NCBI RefSeq assembly: GCF_008369935.1
Contig: NZ_VTUZ01000025.1
Coordinates: 1 to 64,000, forward strand
DNA: 64,000 bases
Direction of reading: 5' to 3'
Source: Paraburkholderia panacisoli
GTDB lineage: Bacteria > Pseudomonadota > Gammaproteobacteria > Burkholderiales > Burkholderiaceae
In this document: in pieces, positions 36,100-44,193 of the stretch
How positions within the stretch are numbered: position 1 is the first letter of the stretch
Layout of the letters: each line of letters starts with the position of its first letter
Translations under genes and position numbers: made by a program
The notes under the pieces: generated by a model
What the model saw: only the letters and a program-made list of their open reading frames with translations
Databases searched by the model: none
What the model was told of the DNA's origin: nothing

Positions 36100-37923
36100 A
36101 TGGTTGCCATACCGAGTGCCGACGAACTCGCAGAAGCCATGCTGCGCAACCACGTGACATGGTTCTCCCGCAATGCGCTGGGCGTCGATTACGAAAAACT
36201 GAAGCGGATGATTTACCCGCGACCAAAGTATAAGCACTTCACGATCACGAAGCGCAACGGCAGCCCTCGGGTCATCTCGGAACCGCGCAAGCGCCTGAAA
36301 ATCATCCAGGAGCGCGTCCTGGCCTTTCTCGAACCCCGATCGGGTCCGCTGAAACCTGCCGTCCACGGCTTCGTTCCGAAGCGAAGCATTCTCACCAACG
36401 CACGGGTGCACTGTTCGCCAAAGAACCACCACATCCTGAACCTGGATCTGCAAGATTTCTTCCCGAGCATCACGTTCTATCGGGTGCGTGGGGTATTGCG
36501 CAAACACCCGTTTAACCTGTCCCATCACGTCGCAACGGTCATCGCGCACATCTGCACACTGGATGGCACGCTGCCGCAAGGCGCACCAACATCACCGTTC
36601 CTTTCCAATCTTGTGTGCCGGTCGATGGATCGCGATCTGACTGATCTCGCCCGTCGCAATCTCGCACGTTACACGCGCTATGCCGACGACTTGACGTTCT
36701 CATTCCCGCTGAAAAAAACGTCGAACCTGCCGGCCGCCGTGTGCGTTGTGGACGAGGACGGTGGGATCACGCTTGGGGCCGAACTGCATGATCTGATCAC
36801 CAACAAGCATCATTTCGCGATCAATCCTGCTAAAACGCGGTTGAGCGATCGCGGGCGCCGCATGGAAGTCACTGGACTCACGATCAACAAGTTTCCGAAC
36901 GTGCCCCGGATTTTCATCGACCGTATCCGCGGCGCGTTGAACGCCTGGGAGCGCAACGGGTACGACGCGGCCGAAAAGGGATGGGAGGAGCGCATCGGGA
37001 AAGCAGCCACCGGCCCGTACGAGAAAAAGCCGTGGAAGCGCCAAACGCGCGGTGGCGCTGCTCCAAAGCTCAAAAACGTCCTGTGGGGCAAGCTGTTGTA
37101 CTTGAAGATGATTCGGGGAAACGACGATCTGATTTACACCAGGTTGGCAGAGCGTTACAACGCGGCCATTCTCAAAGAGATGGCCGCAGGCCCGTTCTCA
37201 GCGCCAAAACTACCGGTACAGCCGGTCGTCCGCGACTATAAGACCGCGCGTGAGGCTGTGTTCGTCGTTGAGTGGTTGGCGGACTATCACAGTTCACCTG
37301 GTCATCACGAGTGCCCGATCGAAGCCCAAGGGACCGCCTTTGCGTATCGAGAACTCAACTTGCTCGTCACGTGCGACCACGTGCTCGTGGGAAAAGCCGA
37401 GTTTGCAGGCATGGAAGTCCCTGCAGATTTCGACGCGCCCGAGGTCGTGAACAAAATGCTGACGGTTGTGCGCCCCGAAACCCAGGAGTCGTGGGCCGCT
37501 CGTGTCGTCTATCGCAACAAGCAGTTCGATTTTGCGATCCTTCAGTTTGAAGAGCAGCCACCTCACCATCGTTTTTTCTCAGCCATGGACACGCCGATTG
37601 CACCCCATGCTGACGGTGTTCTGATAGGTTTTCCCGCATACCAGAACTGGAACCTGCCGGATATCAACCCGCAGAAAGTGCTCAACCGCACCTTGCCGAA
37701 CGCCGGCATGGTCAGTTTCACCATTGCAAACACGGGCAGCATCCGCCCCGGCAACAGCGGCGGACCGTTCACGGACGACCGTCTACGCGTCGCCGGGATG
37801 GCCCAGCGTGGCGCATATATGGGAGTCGGACACGATGAATGCCTGTGCTTCGAGGTGATGGACAAGTTCATCGGCGAATGGAAGGCTAAAAGCGCCGCGG
37901 CTGCGCCGCCCGCGGTGCCTTGA
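36100..37923 (+). CDS. Retron reverse transcriptase fused to trypsin-like protease
   Basis: A 607-aa fusion. The N-terminal RT has motif 3 LDLQDFFPSI, the catalytic YADD near residue 194, and the retron hallmarks NARVH (NAxxH) near 100 and EVTGL (VTG) near 256. From about residue 385 a chymotrypsin/trypsin-like domain follows, with a complete triad: His427 in VTCDHVLVG, Asp477 in FDFAIL and Ser553 in GNSGGPF. Retrons with fused serine proteases have been described as a class; they pair an RNA-DNA hybrid sensor with an effector that should cleave proteins on activation. The candidate RNA ends 18 bases upstream. ATG 36100 follows GGGGAAAT. Confidence 0.9.
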   Translation: MVAIPSADELAEAMLRNHVTWFSRNALGVDYEKLKRMIYPRPKYKHFTITKRNGSPRVISEPRKRLKIIQERVLAFLEPRSGPLKPAVHGFVPKRSILTNARVHCSPKNHHILNLDLQDFFPSITFYRVRGVLRKHPFNLSHHVATVIAHICTLDGTLPQGAPTSPFLSNLVCRSMDRDLTDLARRNLARYTRYADDLTFSFPLKKTSNLPAAVCVVDEDGGITLGAELHDLITNKHHFAINPAKTRLSDRGRRMEVTGLTINKFPNVPRIFIDRIRGALNAWERNGYDAAEKGWEERIGKAATGPYEKKPWKRQTRGGAAPKLKNVLWGKLLYLKMIRGNDDLIYTRLAERYNAAILKEMAAGPFSAPKLPVQPVVRDYKTAREAVFVVEWLADYHSSPGHHECPIEAQGTAFAYRELNLLVTCDHVLVGKAEFAGMEVPADFDAPEVVNKMLTVVRPETQESWAARVVYRNKQFDFAILQFEEQPPHHRFFSAMDTPIAPHADGVLIGFPAYQNWNLPDINPQKVLNRTLPNAGMVSFTIANTGSIRPGNSGGPFTDDRLRVAGMAQRGAYMGVGHDECLCFEVMDKFIGEWKAKSAAAAPPAVP

Positions 37924-38107
37924 CCAGTCGCACAGAAAGCCATCACGCTGGCGACAGCAACCACGCACCATCAACGATTTTGGTTGAAGACACGGCGTCG
38001 CTAGCAGGCGTAAAATCGTCGGGCCTGGCTACAGCGGCACGTTACCGCCTAGCTGATTGGCTTTGCCTGCAAGCTCGAACGCCGAGCACACGTGAAAGGG
38101 GTTTTCC

Positions 38108-38452
38108 ATGGGCAAGAAACTCAATAAGGCCGTCGACATTTGGGAAACGCTGACGAGCGATCAGATTGACCGCGCTGGGCATTCTGCGGCGCGCGTCGTA
38201 GCTGCGCGCAAAAAGGGCGTCGCGGACTCGGCCATCGCCGCGCAGTTGACCGAAAACTCTCAGCGAAACAATCCGAGTAACTCGGAGACCTTTACCGTCG
38301 GCGACGTTCAATCCGTTGCCAAGTTTTTCGACGCAAACCGCACTCGTCCGGCGATAACGAGATCCGAGACGAGCGGGTTGATAGAACTGGCTGAAGGCTC
38401 GACACCGCCATCCGGGGCCGGGGCACCGGACGGCCTGCTGCCGACGCAATAA
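38108..38452 (+). CDS. Small uncharacterised protein downstream of the retron
   Basis: A 114-aa protein with no recognised domain. The start ATG 38108 is preceded by AAAGGGG. The N-terminal 85 residues are likely helical, with a pattern (ARVVAARKKGVADSAIAAQL ... TFTVGDVQSVAKFF) that may form a helix-turn-helix. The tail is disordered and Pro/Gly-rich. It lies 184 bases after the RT-protease on the same strand and its stop lies within a strong terminator, so the two may form a unit. A regulator or protease-target role is speculation. Confidence 0.55.
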   Translation: MGKKLNKAVDIWETLTSDQIDRAGHSAARVVAARKKGVADSAIAAQLTENSQRNNPSNSETFTVGDVQSVAKFFDANRTRPAITRSETSGLIELAEGSTPPSGAGAPDGLLPTQ

Positions 38453-38484
38453 CAACGGGGCCACACGGCCCCGTTGTTATTTAT
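38448..38484 (+). terminator. Strong intrinsic terminator after the retron cluster
   Basis: A perfect 15-bp stem AATAACAACGGGGCC / GGCCCCGTTGTTATT (38448-38462 and 38467-38481) with an ACAC loop, ending in a short T/A-rich tail. The stop codon of the 114-aa gene lies within the left arm. Confidence 0.8.
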
Positions 38485-38973
38485 GGGCTGATAGCGTCCC
38501 GCCCGCCGCCCTGTTGCGGCACTAGGCGTTTGGCCGTCGCCCGCTCGAGGCCCCTTGCCGGGACCGGGCTCTCGCGCTTCGCGTCGGAACACGTCCGGCG
38601 TCTTACCGCTGTCGGGGATCAATCCTTGGCGCAGCAGTCAACCCCGCTCATCTTCCAGTCTTCCAGCCATGCCCCTGCCCGGTCAACCCGAGGCATGGCA
38701 TGCACCCTACTCCCAGCTCCCCGCCCTTGACCCGCGACCGTAGCCGATAGCGGGCAGGCATCAAGGGGCGAGGGACCGTGTTGCCCGCACCCCTCCCTCG
38801 CCTTTTTCCTTGACGCCTGCCCGCTATCGGCTCCTCAAGTCGCACGGGCGTGAACCCGGGAGCCTGGCGGCAGCAAAGCCAACCCCGAGTTCCACCGGGA
38901 GGTGTCCAGCCGCAACGGCAAGTCACATCCCGTCGCCCGGTTCAGGTCCTCAACCTTGACTGTGGAGATTGCC
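38485..38973. other. Gene-free leader region before the DUF932 gene
   Basis: No protein gene is evident. The main content is a long inverted repeat at 38742-38832, listed separately. A short pyrimidine-rich stretch and a weak ribosome site (TGTGGAGATTGCC) precede the ATG at 38974. Confidence 0.5.
38742..38832. repeat. Long inverted repeat / hairpin upstream of DUF932 gene
   Basis: The arms 38742-38775 and 38794-38832 pair over about 32 bases: AGCCGATAGCGGGCAGGC with its exact complement, one mismatch, TCAAGG with CCTTGA, then GGCGAGGGA with TCCCTCGCC. Five extra T bases bulge in the right arm (38803-38807), and the loop is 18 bases. It may be a regulatory RNA, an attenuator or a plasmid cis-site. 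Confidence 0.75.
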
Positions 38974-39807
38974 ATGCAACTCACTTCTTCTTTCCGTTAC
39001 GGCTCCCCAATGCTGCGCGCCGACTCGCCCCTCTCAGACGATCAGATTCGCCGCGTTGCCCCGTCCATCTTCGCGGACGGCAAGCATGAAAGCCGCTCCG
39101 AACGCTACACCTACATTCCGACCATCGACGTACTGCGCGGCCTGCGTAATGAGGGGTTCCAACCCTTTATGGTCTGCCAGACGCGCGTGCGGCGCGACGA
39201 CCGTCGCGAGTACACGAAACACATGCTTCGGCTTCGTCACGCCGACCAGATTACGGGCGAGGAAGCCAACGAAATCGTGCTGCTGAACTCACACGATGGC
39301 ACCAGCAGTTACCAGATGCTCGCAGGCATGCTGCGCTTCGTCTGCCAGAACGGCATGGTCGCAGGTGACAACGTCGCCGATATCCGCGTCCCGCACAAGG
39401 GCAACATCGTCCAGAACGTGATCAACGGTGCATTCGACGTGCTCGACGGCTTCGACCTGATCCGCGAGCAGAAGGAAGGCATGCGTGCCGTCACACTCGA
39501 CCGCGACGAACAGCACGCATTCGCCCGCTCCGCCCTCGCGCTGCGCTACGACCCGACCGAGGCCGAAGCACCTGCCCCTGTCACCGACAGCCAGTTGCTC
39601 GCCCCGCGCCGCTTCGAGGATCGCCGCGACGACCTCTGGACTGTCTTTAACCGCGTCCAGGAAAACCTCACCAAAGGCGGCCTGCATGGACGCTCGCGCA
39701 CGGGTCGCTCGATGTCCACCCGTCCAATCACCGGCATCGACCAGAACGTGAAGCTCAACCGCGCCCTCTGGATGCTCGCGGACGCAATGCGCCAGATGAA
39801 GGCGTAG
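38974..39807 (+). CDS. DUF932 (phage/plasmid-like) protein
   Basis: A 277-aa member of the DUF932 group common on large plasmids, ICEs and phages, role unknown. Recognisable segments are YIPTIDVLRGLRNEGFQP, the mid-region GMLRFVCQNGMVAGD, and the C-terminal basic tail. The start ATG 38974 is chosen after a GGAG site; the frame is open further upstream through the leader but without homology. It lies 124 bases before the ParB-family gene with an RNA structure in between. Confidence 0.8.
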   Translation: MQLTSSFRYGSPMLRADSPLSDDQIRRVAPSIFADGKHESRSERYTYIPTIDVLRGLRNEGFQPFMVCQTRVRRDDRREYTKHMLRLRHADQITGEEANEIVLLNSHDGTSSYQMLAGMLRFVCQNGMVAGDNVADIRVPHKGNIVQNVINGAFDVLDGFDLIREQKEGMRAVTLDRDEQHAFARSALALRYDPTEAEAPAPVTDSQLLAPRRFEDRRDDLWTVFNRVQENLTKGGLHGRSRTGRSMSTRPITGIDQNVKLNRALWMLADAMRQMKA

Positions 39808-39849
39808 CCACGACAAGGGCGAGAAATTCACCCTTTCTCATATTCTTTC

Positions 39850-39901
39850 AGGACTCCTATCCGGGTCGAGTCCTGACGGAATCCCGTAGTGCCCGACCCG
39901 G
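39850..39901 (+). promoter_or_regulatory. Potential H-type pseudoknot in the ParB leader
   Basis: AGGACTC (39850-39856) pairs with GAGTCCT (39868-39874). The loop sequence CCGGGTC (39861-39867) can pair with GACCCGG (39895-39901) further down. The two stems are compatible as an H-type pseudoknot. It ends 30 bases before the ParB start codon, so it may control translation. Confidence 0.45.
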
Positions 39902-39931
39902 AACTTCCTTTTCTTCTTTCTGGAGTCAGTC

Positions 39932-42109
39932 ATGCAAGCCCAATTCGAAACCACCACGGAAGACACTGCCGAACCGGCTGCCGCGCTCGAAACCCACTTC
40001 GGCAACGAACAGCCCATCGTGACCGTGCCATATTCCACCCTGCGGCCTTCGCCACTCAATGCGCGCACGAAACCTCTGTCGGGCATTCCCGGCCTCGCCG
40101 CCAATATTCGGGCAAAGGGTCTGCTGCAAAATCTCGTCGTCCACGAAATAAAGGGATCGCGCGGCAGGCAGCGCAAATACGGCGTCTGCGCCGGTCAGCG
40201 CCGCGAGGCCGCCCTCGACCTCCTGTTCGAACAGAAAGACATCGCCGCCGACTACCCGGTCCCCGTGCGCATCGTCAGTGAAGGCGAAGCCCTCGCCATT
40301 TCCCTGATCGAAAATACCGAGCGCGAAGGGCTCGATCCGTTCGACGTGCTGCGCGCATACCGGATGCTGGCCGAGGAAGGGCGAAGCGTCGATTACATCG
40401 CCGCGCTCTTTTCCGCCTCGCCGCTCACGGTCAAACGGCGCATGAAGCTCGCCAACGTATCCCCAAAACTGTTGACCCTGCTGCGGGAGGACGCGATCAC
40501 GCTCGACCAGCTTGCCGCACTCGCCCTCGCGGACAACCACGAAACGCAGGAACACATCTGGTTCGATGCGAATGAGTGGCAGCGCCAGCCAAACTATCTG
40601 CGACAGGCGATCACGCGAGCCGAAATCGACGCGAGCCGCAGCCGCCTTGTGCGCTTCATTGGCCTCGACACCTACGAAACGGCAGGCGGGTACGTACGCC
40701 GTGACCTCTTCAGTGACGACGGAAATGCGGGCTACATTGCCGATGCAGAACTGCTGCAACGTCTCGTCGCGCAGAAGCTCGACGCAGCCGCAGAAGAAGT
40801 GCGCGCCGAGGGTTGGGGCTGGACAGAAACCCGCGTCGAGCGTGACGTGCTGGAGCTTAACCGCTACGGCAAGCTGCGCCCCATCCAGCGCCCCTTTACG
40901 GACGACGAGCAGCGCGAGATGAACACGCTCACCGCACAACAGGACGACCTGGCCGGGAAGCTGGAAGCGCTCTCCGAGGATGATGAAAATGCCTATGAGG
41001 AAGCTGAGCGCCTTGATGCCGAAATCGGACGGGTCAACGCCACGATCGTCGCACTCGAAAGCCGCGCCCTGGTTTGGGATACACAGCAGATGGCCGAGGC
41101 GGGCGCGTTCGTGATCATCGATCCACAGGGAAAGCTGCTCATCGAGCGCGGTCTCGTGCGGCGCGAGAACAGTGCGGCACTGGACGCGGCGGGTGCGACT
41201 GTCACCGGCACGCCACAGGCCGAAGCTGCGGACCACGGCGATACTCCAGTACCGAGGATCAAACCGGTCCACAGCGCGAAACTCTGCCAGCGGCTCACTG
41301 CCCACCGCTCCGTCGCCATCCACGCCGAAATGGTCGCGCAGCCCTCCGTCGCGCTCGCAGCCCTGTTGCGGCATCTCGTTCCGCAAGCGCTGCCCGAGCA
41401 CTACGGTTACACGTCCGCGCCTGACTATCTGGCATTATCCGGCCACAACAATCACGACAGCCTGCTGCGCGCGGCGGACGACTTGCCCACCAGCGCCGCA
41501 TGGAACACGATTGAGGCACAGCGCGCCCGGTGGGCCGCCGAGTTGCCCGCGAAACGCGCCGACCTGCTGCCGTGGCTCGTGAAACAGGATCCGGGAACGA
41601 CGCTGCTCGACCTGCTCGCCTTCTGCACCGGTACCCTGATCGACGGCATCGTGGGCGAGGAAAAGCCGCAGGCGATCAGCGCGCTCGCGGGTGCGCTTAA
41701 TCTGGATATGACCCGGTACTGGATGCCAACGCGCGTCACGTATTTCGATCATGTCAGCAAGGCGCGCATCGGGGAAGTCGTGTCTGCCGCCGTGTCACCA
41801 AAGGTTGCCGCCGACCTCGGAAAGATGAAGAAGGCCGATGCCGCTGCCGCCGCTGAATTGCGGCTGGCCAAGGTCGCATGGCTCCCGGAAATCCTCACCG
41901 ATACGGAAATCCCGGTCACACCGTCATGGGAAGCCGACGACGACGAGGACGGGAACGCCGGGGACGACGACGACGGTGCCGCCGAGCCCGGGAGCGATCA
42001 CAGTGGCATCAACAACACGGCTTGCGATGTGACCGAGTCTCCTGCCCCAGCCGGCACGCAGCCGCCGTGGCCCTTCCCAACCGCTGCCGACCTCGCGCAC
42101 GCTTCATGA
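39932..42109 (+). CDS. Large ParB-family protein of plasmid/ICE type
   Basis: A 725-aa ParB/RepB/Spo0J-like protein. The N-terminal ParB/Srx domain (about 30-135) has LRPSPLNARTK, GLAANIRAKGLLQNLVV, the box CAGQRREAAL and ISLIENTEREGLDPFD. A helix-turn-helix region (IAALFSASPLTVKRRMKLA) follows. The remaining ~500 residues, with a coiled segment around 330-370 and an acidic Asp/Glu-rich stretch near 670-690, are not chromosomal ParB. Such large forms occur on megaplasmids and ICEs. The start has CTGGAG upstream. The stop overlaps the end of the convergent StbC-like gene by 6 bases. Confidence 0.85.
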   Translation: MQAQFETTTEDTAEPAAALETHFGNEQPIVTVPYSTLRPSPLNARTKPLSGIPGLAANIRAKGLLQNLVVHEIKGSRGRQRKYGVCAGQRREAALDLLFEQKDIAADYPVPVRIVSEGEALAISLIENTEREGLDPFDVLRAYRMLAEEGRSVDYIAALFSASPLTVKRRMKLANVSPKLLTLLREDAITLDQLAALALADNHETQEHIWFDANEWQRQPNYLRQAITRAEIDASRSRLVRFIGLDTYETAGGYVRRDLFSDDGNAGYIADAELLQRLVAQKLDAAAEEVRAEGWGWTETRVERDVLELNRYGKLRPIQRPFTDDEQREMNTLTAQQDDLAGKLEALSEDDENAYEEAERLDAEIGRVNATIVALESRALVWDTQQMAEAGAFVIIDPQGKLLIERGLVRRENSAALDAAGATVTGTPQAEAADHGDTPVPRIKPVHSAKLCQRLTAHRSVAIHAEMVAQPSVALAALLRHLVPQALPEHYGYTSAPDYLALSGHNNHDSLLRAADDLPTSAAWNTIEAQRARWAAELPAKRADLLPWLVKQDPGTTLLDLLAFCTGTLIDGIVGEEKPQAISALAGALNLDMTRYWMPTRVTYFDHVSKARIGEVVSAAVSPKVAADLGKMKKADAAAAAELRLAKVAWLPEILTDTEIPVTPSWEADDDEDGNAGDDDDGAAEPGSDHSGINNTACDVTESPAPAGTQPPWPFPTAADLAHAS

Positions 42110-42874
42110 TGCCCTCGCATTCATGAAAGGCGACACCGACGACGCATGACCCGTGCGGGCAGACGGCGAACCGTCTGCCCGCATCGTATGACTACCGGAG
42201 TAGCGCCCCGCCAGCCCACCCGCTGCCGCCGCGAGCAGAATCACGATCAGCGCTCCGACCACCAGTGCGCGGAACGCCTTCGCTATCCGTCGCGCTGCCA
42301 TCTGGTCGATCTTCGCGGCGCGCGCCGCCGCCTCGCTCATCTCCCGTTCAAACAGAGCTACCGCTGCGGCGAGCTGCTGCCGGTGCTCGCGCGCCGCAAC
42401 GGCTACCGCGCCCACAACCCGGTTTCCCGCGATGCGCGCAATCCGGTCAGCAGCGCGCCCCACCTGTGCAACCAACGCCTGTTCATTCAGTGCCGCGAGC
42501 GTCGCGCGATACCTCGTCTCGTGTTCAACGGCCATGCGTTCCGCGAGTTCGATGGTCGCCTTGCACCGCGCGAGCGCGTCACGGTGCTGCGCCATCAACG
42601 CGTCCGTTGCCTCACGCGCCTCCTCCTGCACTGCATCCAGATTGCCCTTGCCTGCCTCCCGGATGCGTTCCGGCATCGCCTCATAAAGCCGCGCATAGTA
42701 TTCGAGCACCGCCAGCACCGACCACAGCGCATCGTTGTCGCGCAGGTTCAGGGCCACCGACACCCGACGCATGCGCAGCAGGCTCGCGTCGTCCGGCTTC
42801 TCCCCGGCCACGTCGTAAAAGAGCCGGGCGAGCGGATCGACAGGGCGTCCGCGCCGCGCCCGCCGCTCAGGCAT
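42104..42874 (-). CDS. StbC-like plasmid membrane protein
   Basis: A 256-aa protein with long helical/coiled-coil stretches (about 70-195) and one C-terminal membrane helix (ALVVGALIVILLAAAAGGLAG, roughly 205-226), then a short tail. Its place downstream of a MinD-like ATPase and a small helix-turn-helix protein matches the StbA-StbB-StbC order of broad-host plasmids, but sequence similarity was not tested. The start overlaps stbB by 8 bases. A 13-bp hairpin lies within its last codons. Confidence 0.55.
   Translation of the reverse strand: MPERRARRGRPVDPLARLFYDVAGEKPDDASLLRMRRVSVALNLRDNDALWSVLAVLEYYARLYEAMPERIREAGKGNLDAVQEEAREATDALMAQHRDALARCKATIELAERMAVEHETRYRATLAALNEQALVAQVGRAADRIARIAGNRVVGAVAVAAREHRQQLAAAVALFEREMSEAAARAAKIDQMAARRIAKAFRALVVGALIVILLAAAAGGLAGRYSGSHTMRADGSPSARTGHASSVSPFMNARAS
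42154..42183. terminator. Perfect hairpin between convergent parB and stbC ends
   Basis: TGCGGGCAGACGG-CGAA-CCGTCTGCCCGCA is a perfect 13-bp stem with a 4-base loop. It lies 45 bases beyond the parB stop and within the last part of the stbC-like gene. It lacks a T-run, so it is a candidate terminator or mRNA-stabilising hairpin rather than a textbook terminator. Confidence 0.5.
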
Positions 42875-43559
42875 TGCCCGTCACCCCGGCAAACATCGCG
42901 TCATAGAGCGCCCGCCAGCGCAGCAGTTCCGCGCGTTGCCCGATGGGCAGCGACTCCGCCGCCTTGCGCACCGACAGGCGCTGACTGCGCAGATCGTCCG
43001 CCACGCGATCCGCGAGTTCGGGAAAGTCGAGCGACTTGCCCCTCGCCTCGACACTCTTGCGGATTTTCGAGTCCTGATACAGCACGAACCTGTCCGGCGT
43101 ACCGTAGTGACCATTGCGCACGACATGTGTCACCGCGTCCGGGAAGGTTTCACCGAACTGGCGCAGCAGTTCCAGACTGTCGCGCTGCCGGTTGATCACC
43201 CAGAACACGACCAGTCGCCTGCCGAGTTCGCCAAGCGTGCTGGCGAGCGTCGCGCCGTAGCGGGCGATGCCATCCTGGTTCCGGGCCGCCGTGTTGACCA
43301 CCACGACTGCGTCGCGATGTTCATCGCAGTAGTTCACGAAATTGATCCAGCCGTCCGCTTCGTCCAGATCGAACGCGGCGCAATCAATCTCGCCCTGCAC
43401 GGCTTTCATCACGTCAGGATTCGACGTGTCGTTCTCAACCAGCACGGGTTTGACGCCACGCCGTTGCAGATGATCGACCAGAGCGAGCGCGACAAGGCTC
43501 TTGCCAACACCGCCCTTGCCACCGCCCACAAGATAGATGGGATTGACTGCCGTATCCAT
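42867..43559 (-). CDS. StbB-like ParA/MinD-family ATPase
   Basis: A 230-aa P-loop ATPase with the deviant Walker A GGGKGGVGKS near residue 12 and a switch region at VVVNTAARNQDG. This is the type of ATPase found as StbB/MobB in plasmid stability and transfer operons. ATG 43559 (MDTAVNPIYLVGGGKGG) is the homology-supported start; the frame continues upstream. It sits between a small DNA-binding protein and a membrane protein, and probably acts in element maintenance or conjugal positioning (inference). Confidence 0.75.
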   Translation of the reverse strand: MDTAVNPIYLVGGGKGGVGKSLVALALVDHLQRRGVKPVLVENDTSNPDVMKAVQGEIDCAAFDLDEADGWINFVNYCDEHRDAVVVVNTAARNQDGIARYGATLASTLGELGRRLVVFWVINRQRDSLELLRQFGETFPDAVTHVVRNGHYGTPDRFVLYQDSKIRKSVEARGKSLDFPELADRVADDLRSQRLSVRKAAESLPIGQRAELLRWRALYDAMFAGVTGNA

Positions 43560-43569
43560 CGCGACTCCT

Positions 43570-44031
43570 CTATAGATCGTCAGTGTCGGGCCGGATCGCG
43601 AATCCGAGTGCGCCCTGCACCGGCCCGGATTGCAGTCTGGCCTCCGTCTTTCCCCCATCCTTGCGAACATGCTTCATCTGAGACGTAGCATCCTGCACGC
43701 GTGTTTGCACGGTAGACGCCTTCCCGGCACCAGTCGCACGTGCGCCTGGTGTGGGTCGTACAACACTGCCTGCACCACTGCCCTTTCCGGTCGAGCGCAG
43801 TGCGTAGCGAATCGTCCCGGCCGTGATGTCAAGACCCTGCTGTCGAGCCTGCTCTGCGATCTGTTCCAGCGTATAGCCCTTCGACTGCGCAGTCCGCACG
43901 CGCACACGCATGTCCTTCATCGCATCGCGCACCGTCACGCCACGTTCCGTATCCGGCTTCTCTGGCAGCGCATCGAGTGCGCGGGCAAACGCCTCCCATT
44001 GCGACTTCGTATAGACCTTCGCAACAGGCAT
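43570..44031 (-). CDS. StbA-like DNA-binding protein
   Basis: A 153-aa protein. The first ~85 residues contain a likely helix-turn-helix (YTLEQIAEQARQQGLDITAG then TIRYALRS); the remainder is basic and disordered. ATG 44031 (MPVAKVYTKSQW) is preferred over an upstream in-frame ATG. As the first gene of a StbA-B-C-like operon directly beside a cluster of TGCGCA repeats, it is the likely binder of those repeats. That is inference from StbA of R388, which binds direct repeats upstream of its own gene. Confidence 0.6.
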   Translation of the reverse strand: MPVAKVYTKSQWEAFARALDALPEKPDTERGVTVRDAMKDMRVRVRTAQSKGYTLEQIAEQARQQGLDITAGTIRYALRSTGKGSGAGSVVRPTPGARATGAGKASTVQTRVQDATSQMKHVRKDGGKTEARLQSGPVQGALGFAIRPDTDDL

Positions 44032-44042
44032 CGTTACCCTCC

Positions 44043-44193
44043 TGCGCATCCACTGCGCATTGCCGTGACACTATCGTGCGCACGTCCTGTGCATGCGTCA
44101 ACACGGTTTTTGCGCACGGCTTGCCAGCGCAGGAACAAGCTGGAAGTGAAAGGAAAGTGGGAGAACAACGCATTTTTTTGCGCATGTTGCGCA
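44043..44193. repeat. Cluster of TGCGCA palindromes upstream of stbA
   Basis: Six TGCGCA hexamers occur in 151 bases: 44043, 44054, 44077, 44111, 44179 and 44188. Five more are scattered to 44920 (44428, 44674, 44740, 44824, 44915). The density and place directly upstream of a StbA-like gene suggest operator or centromere sites. Confidence 0.6.
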
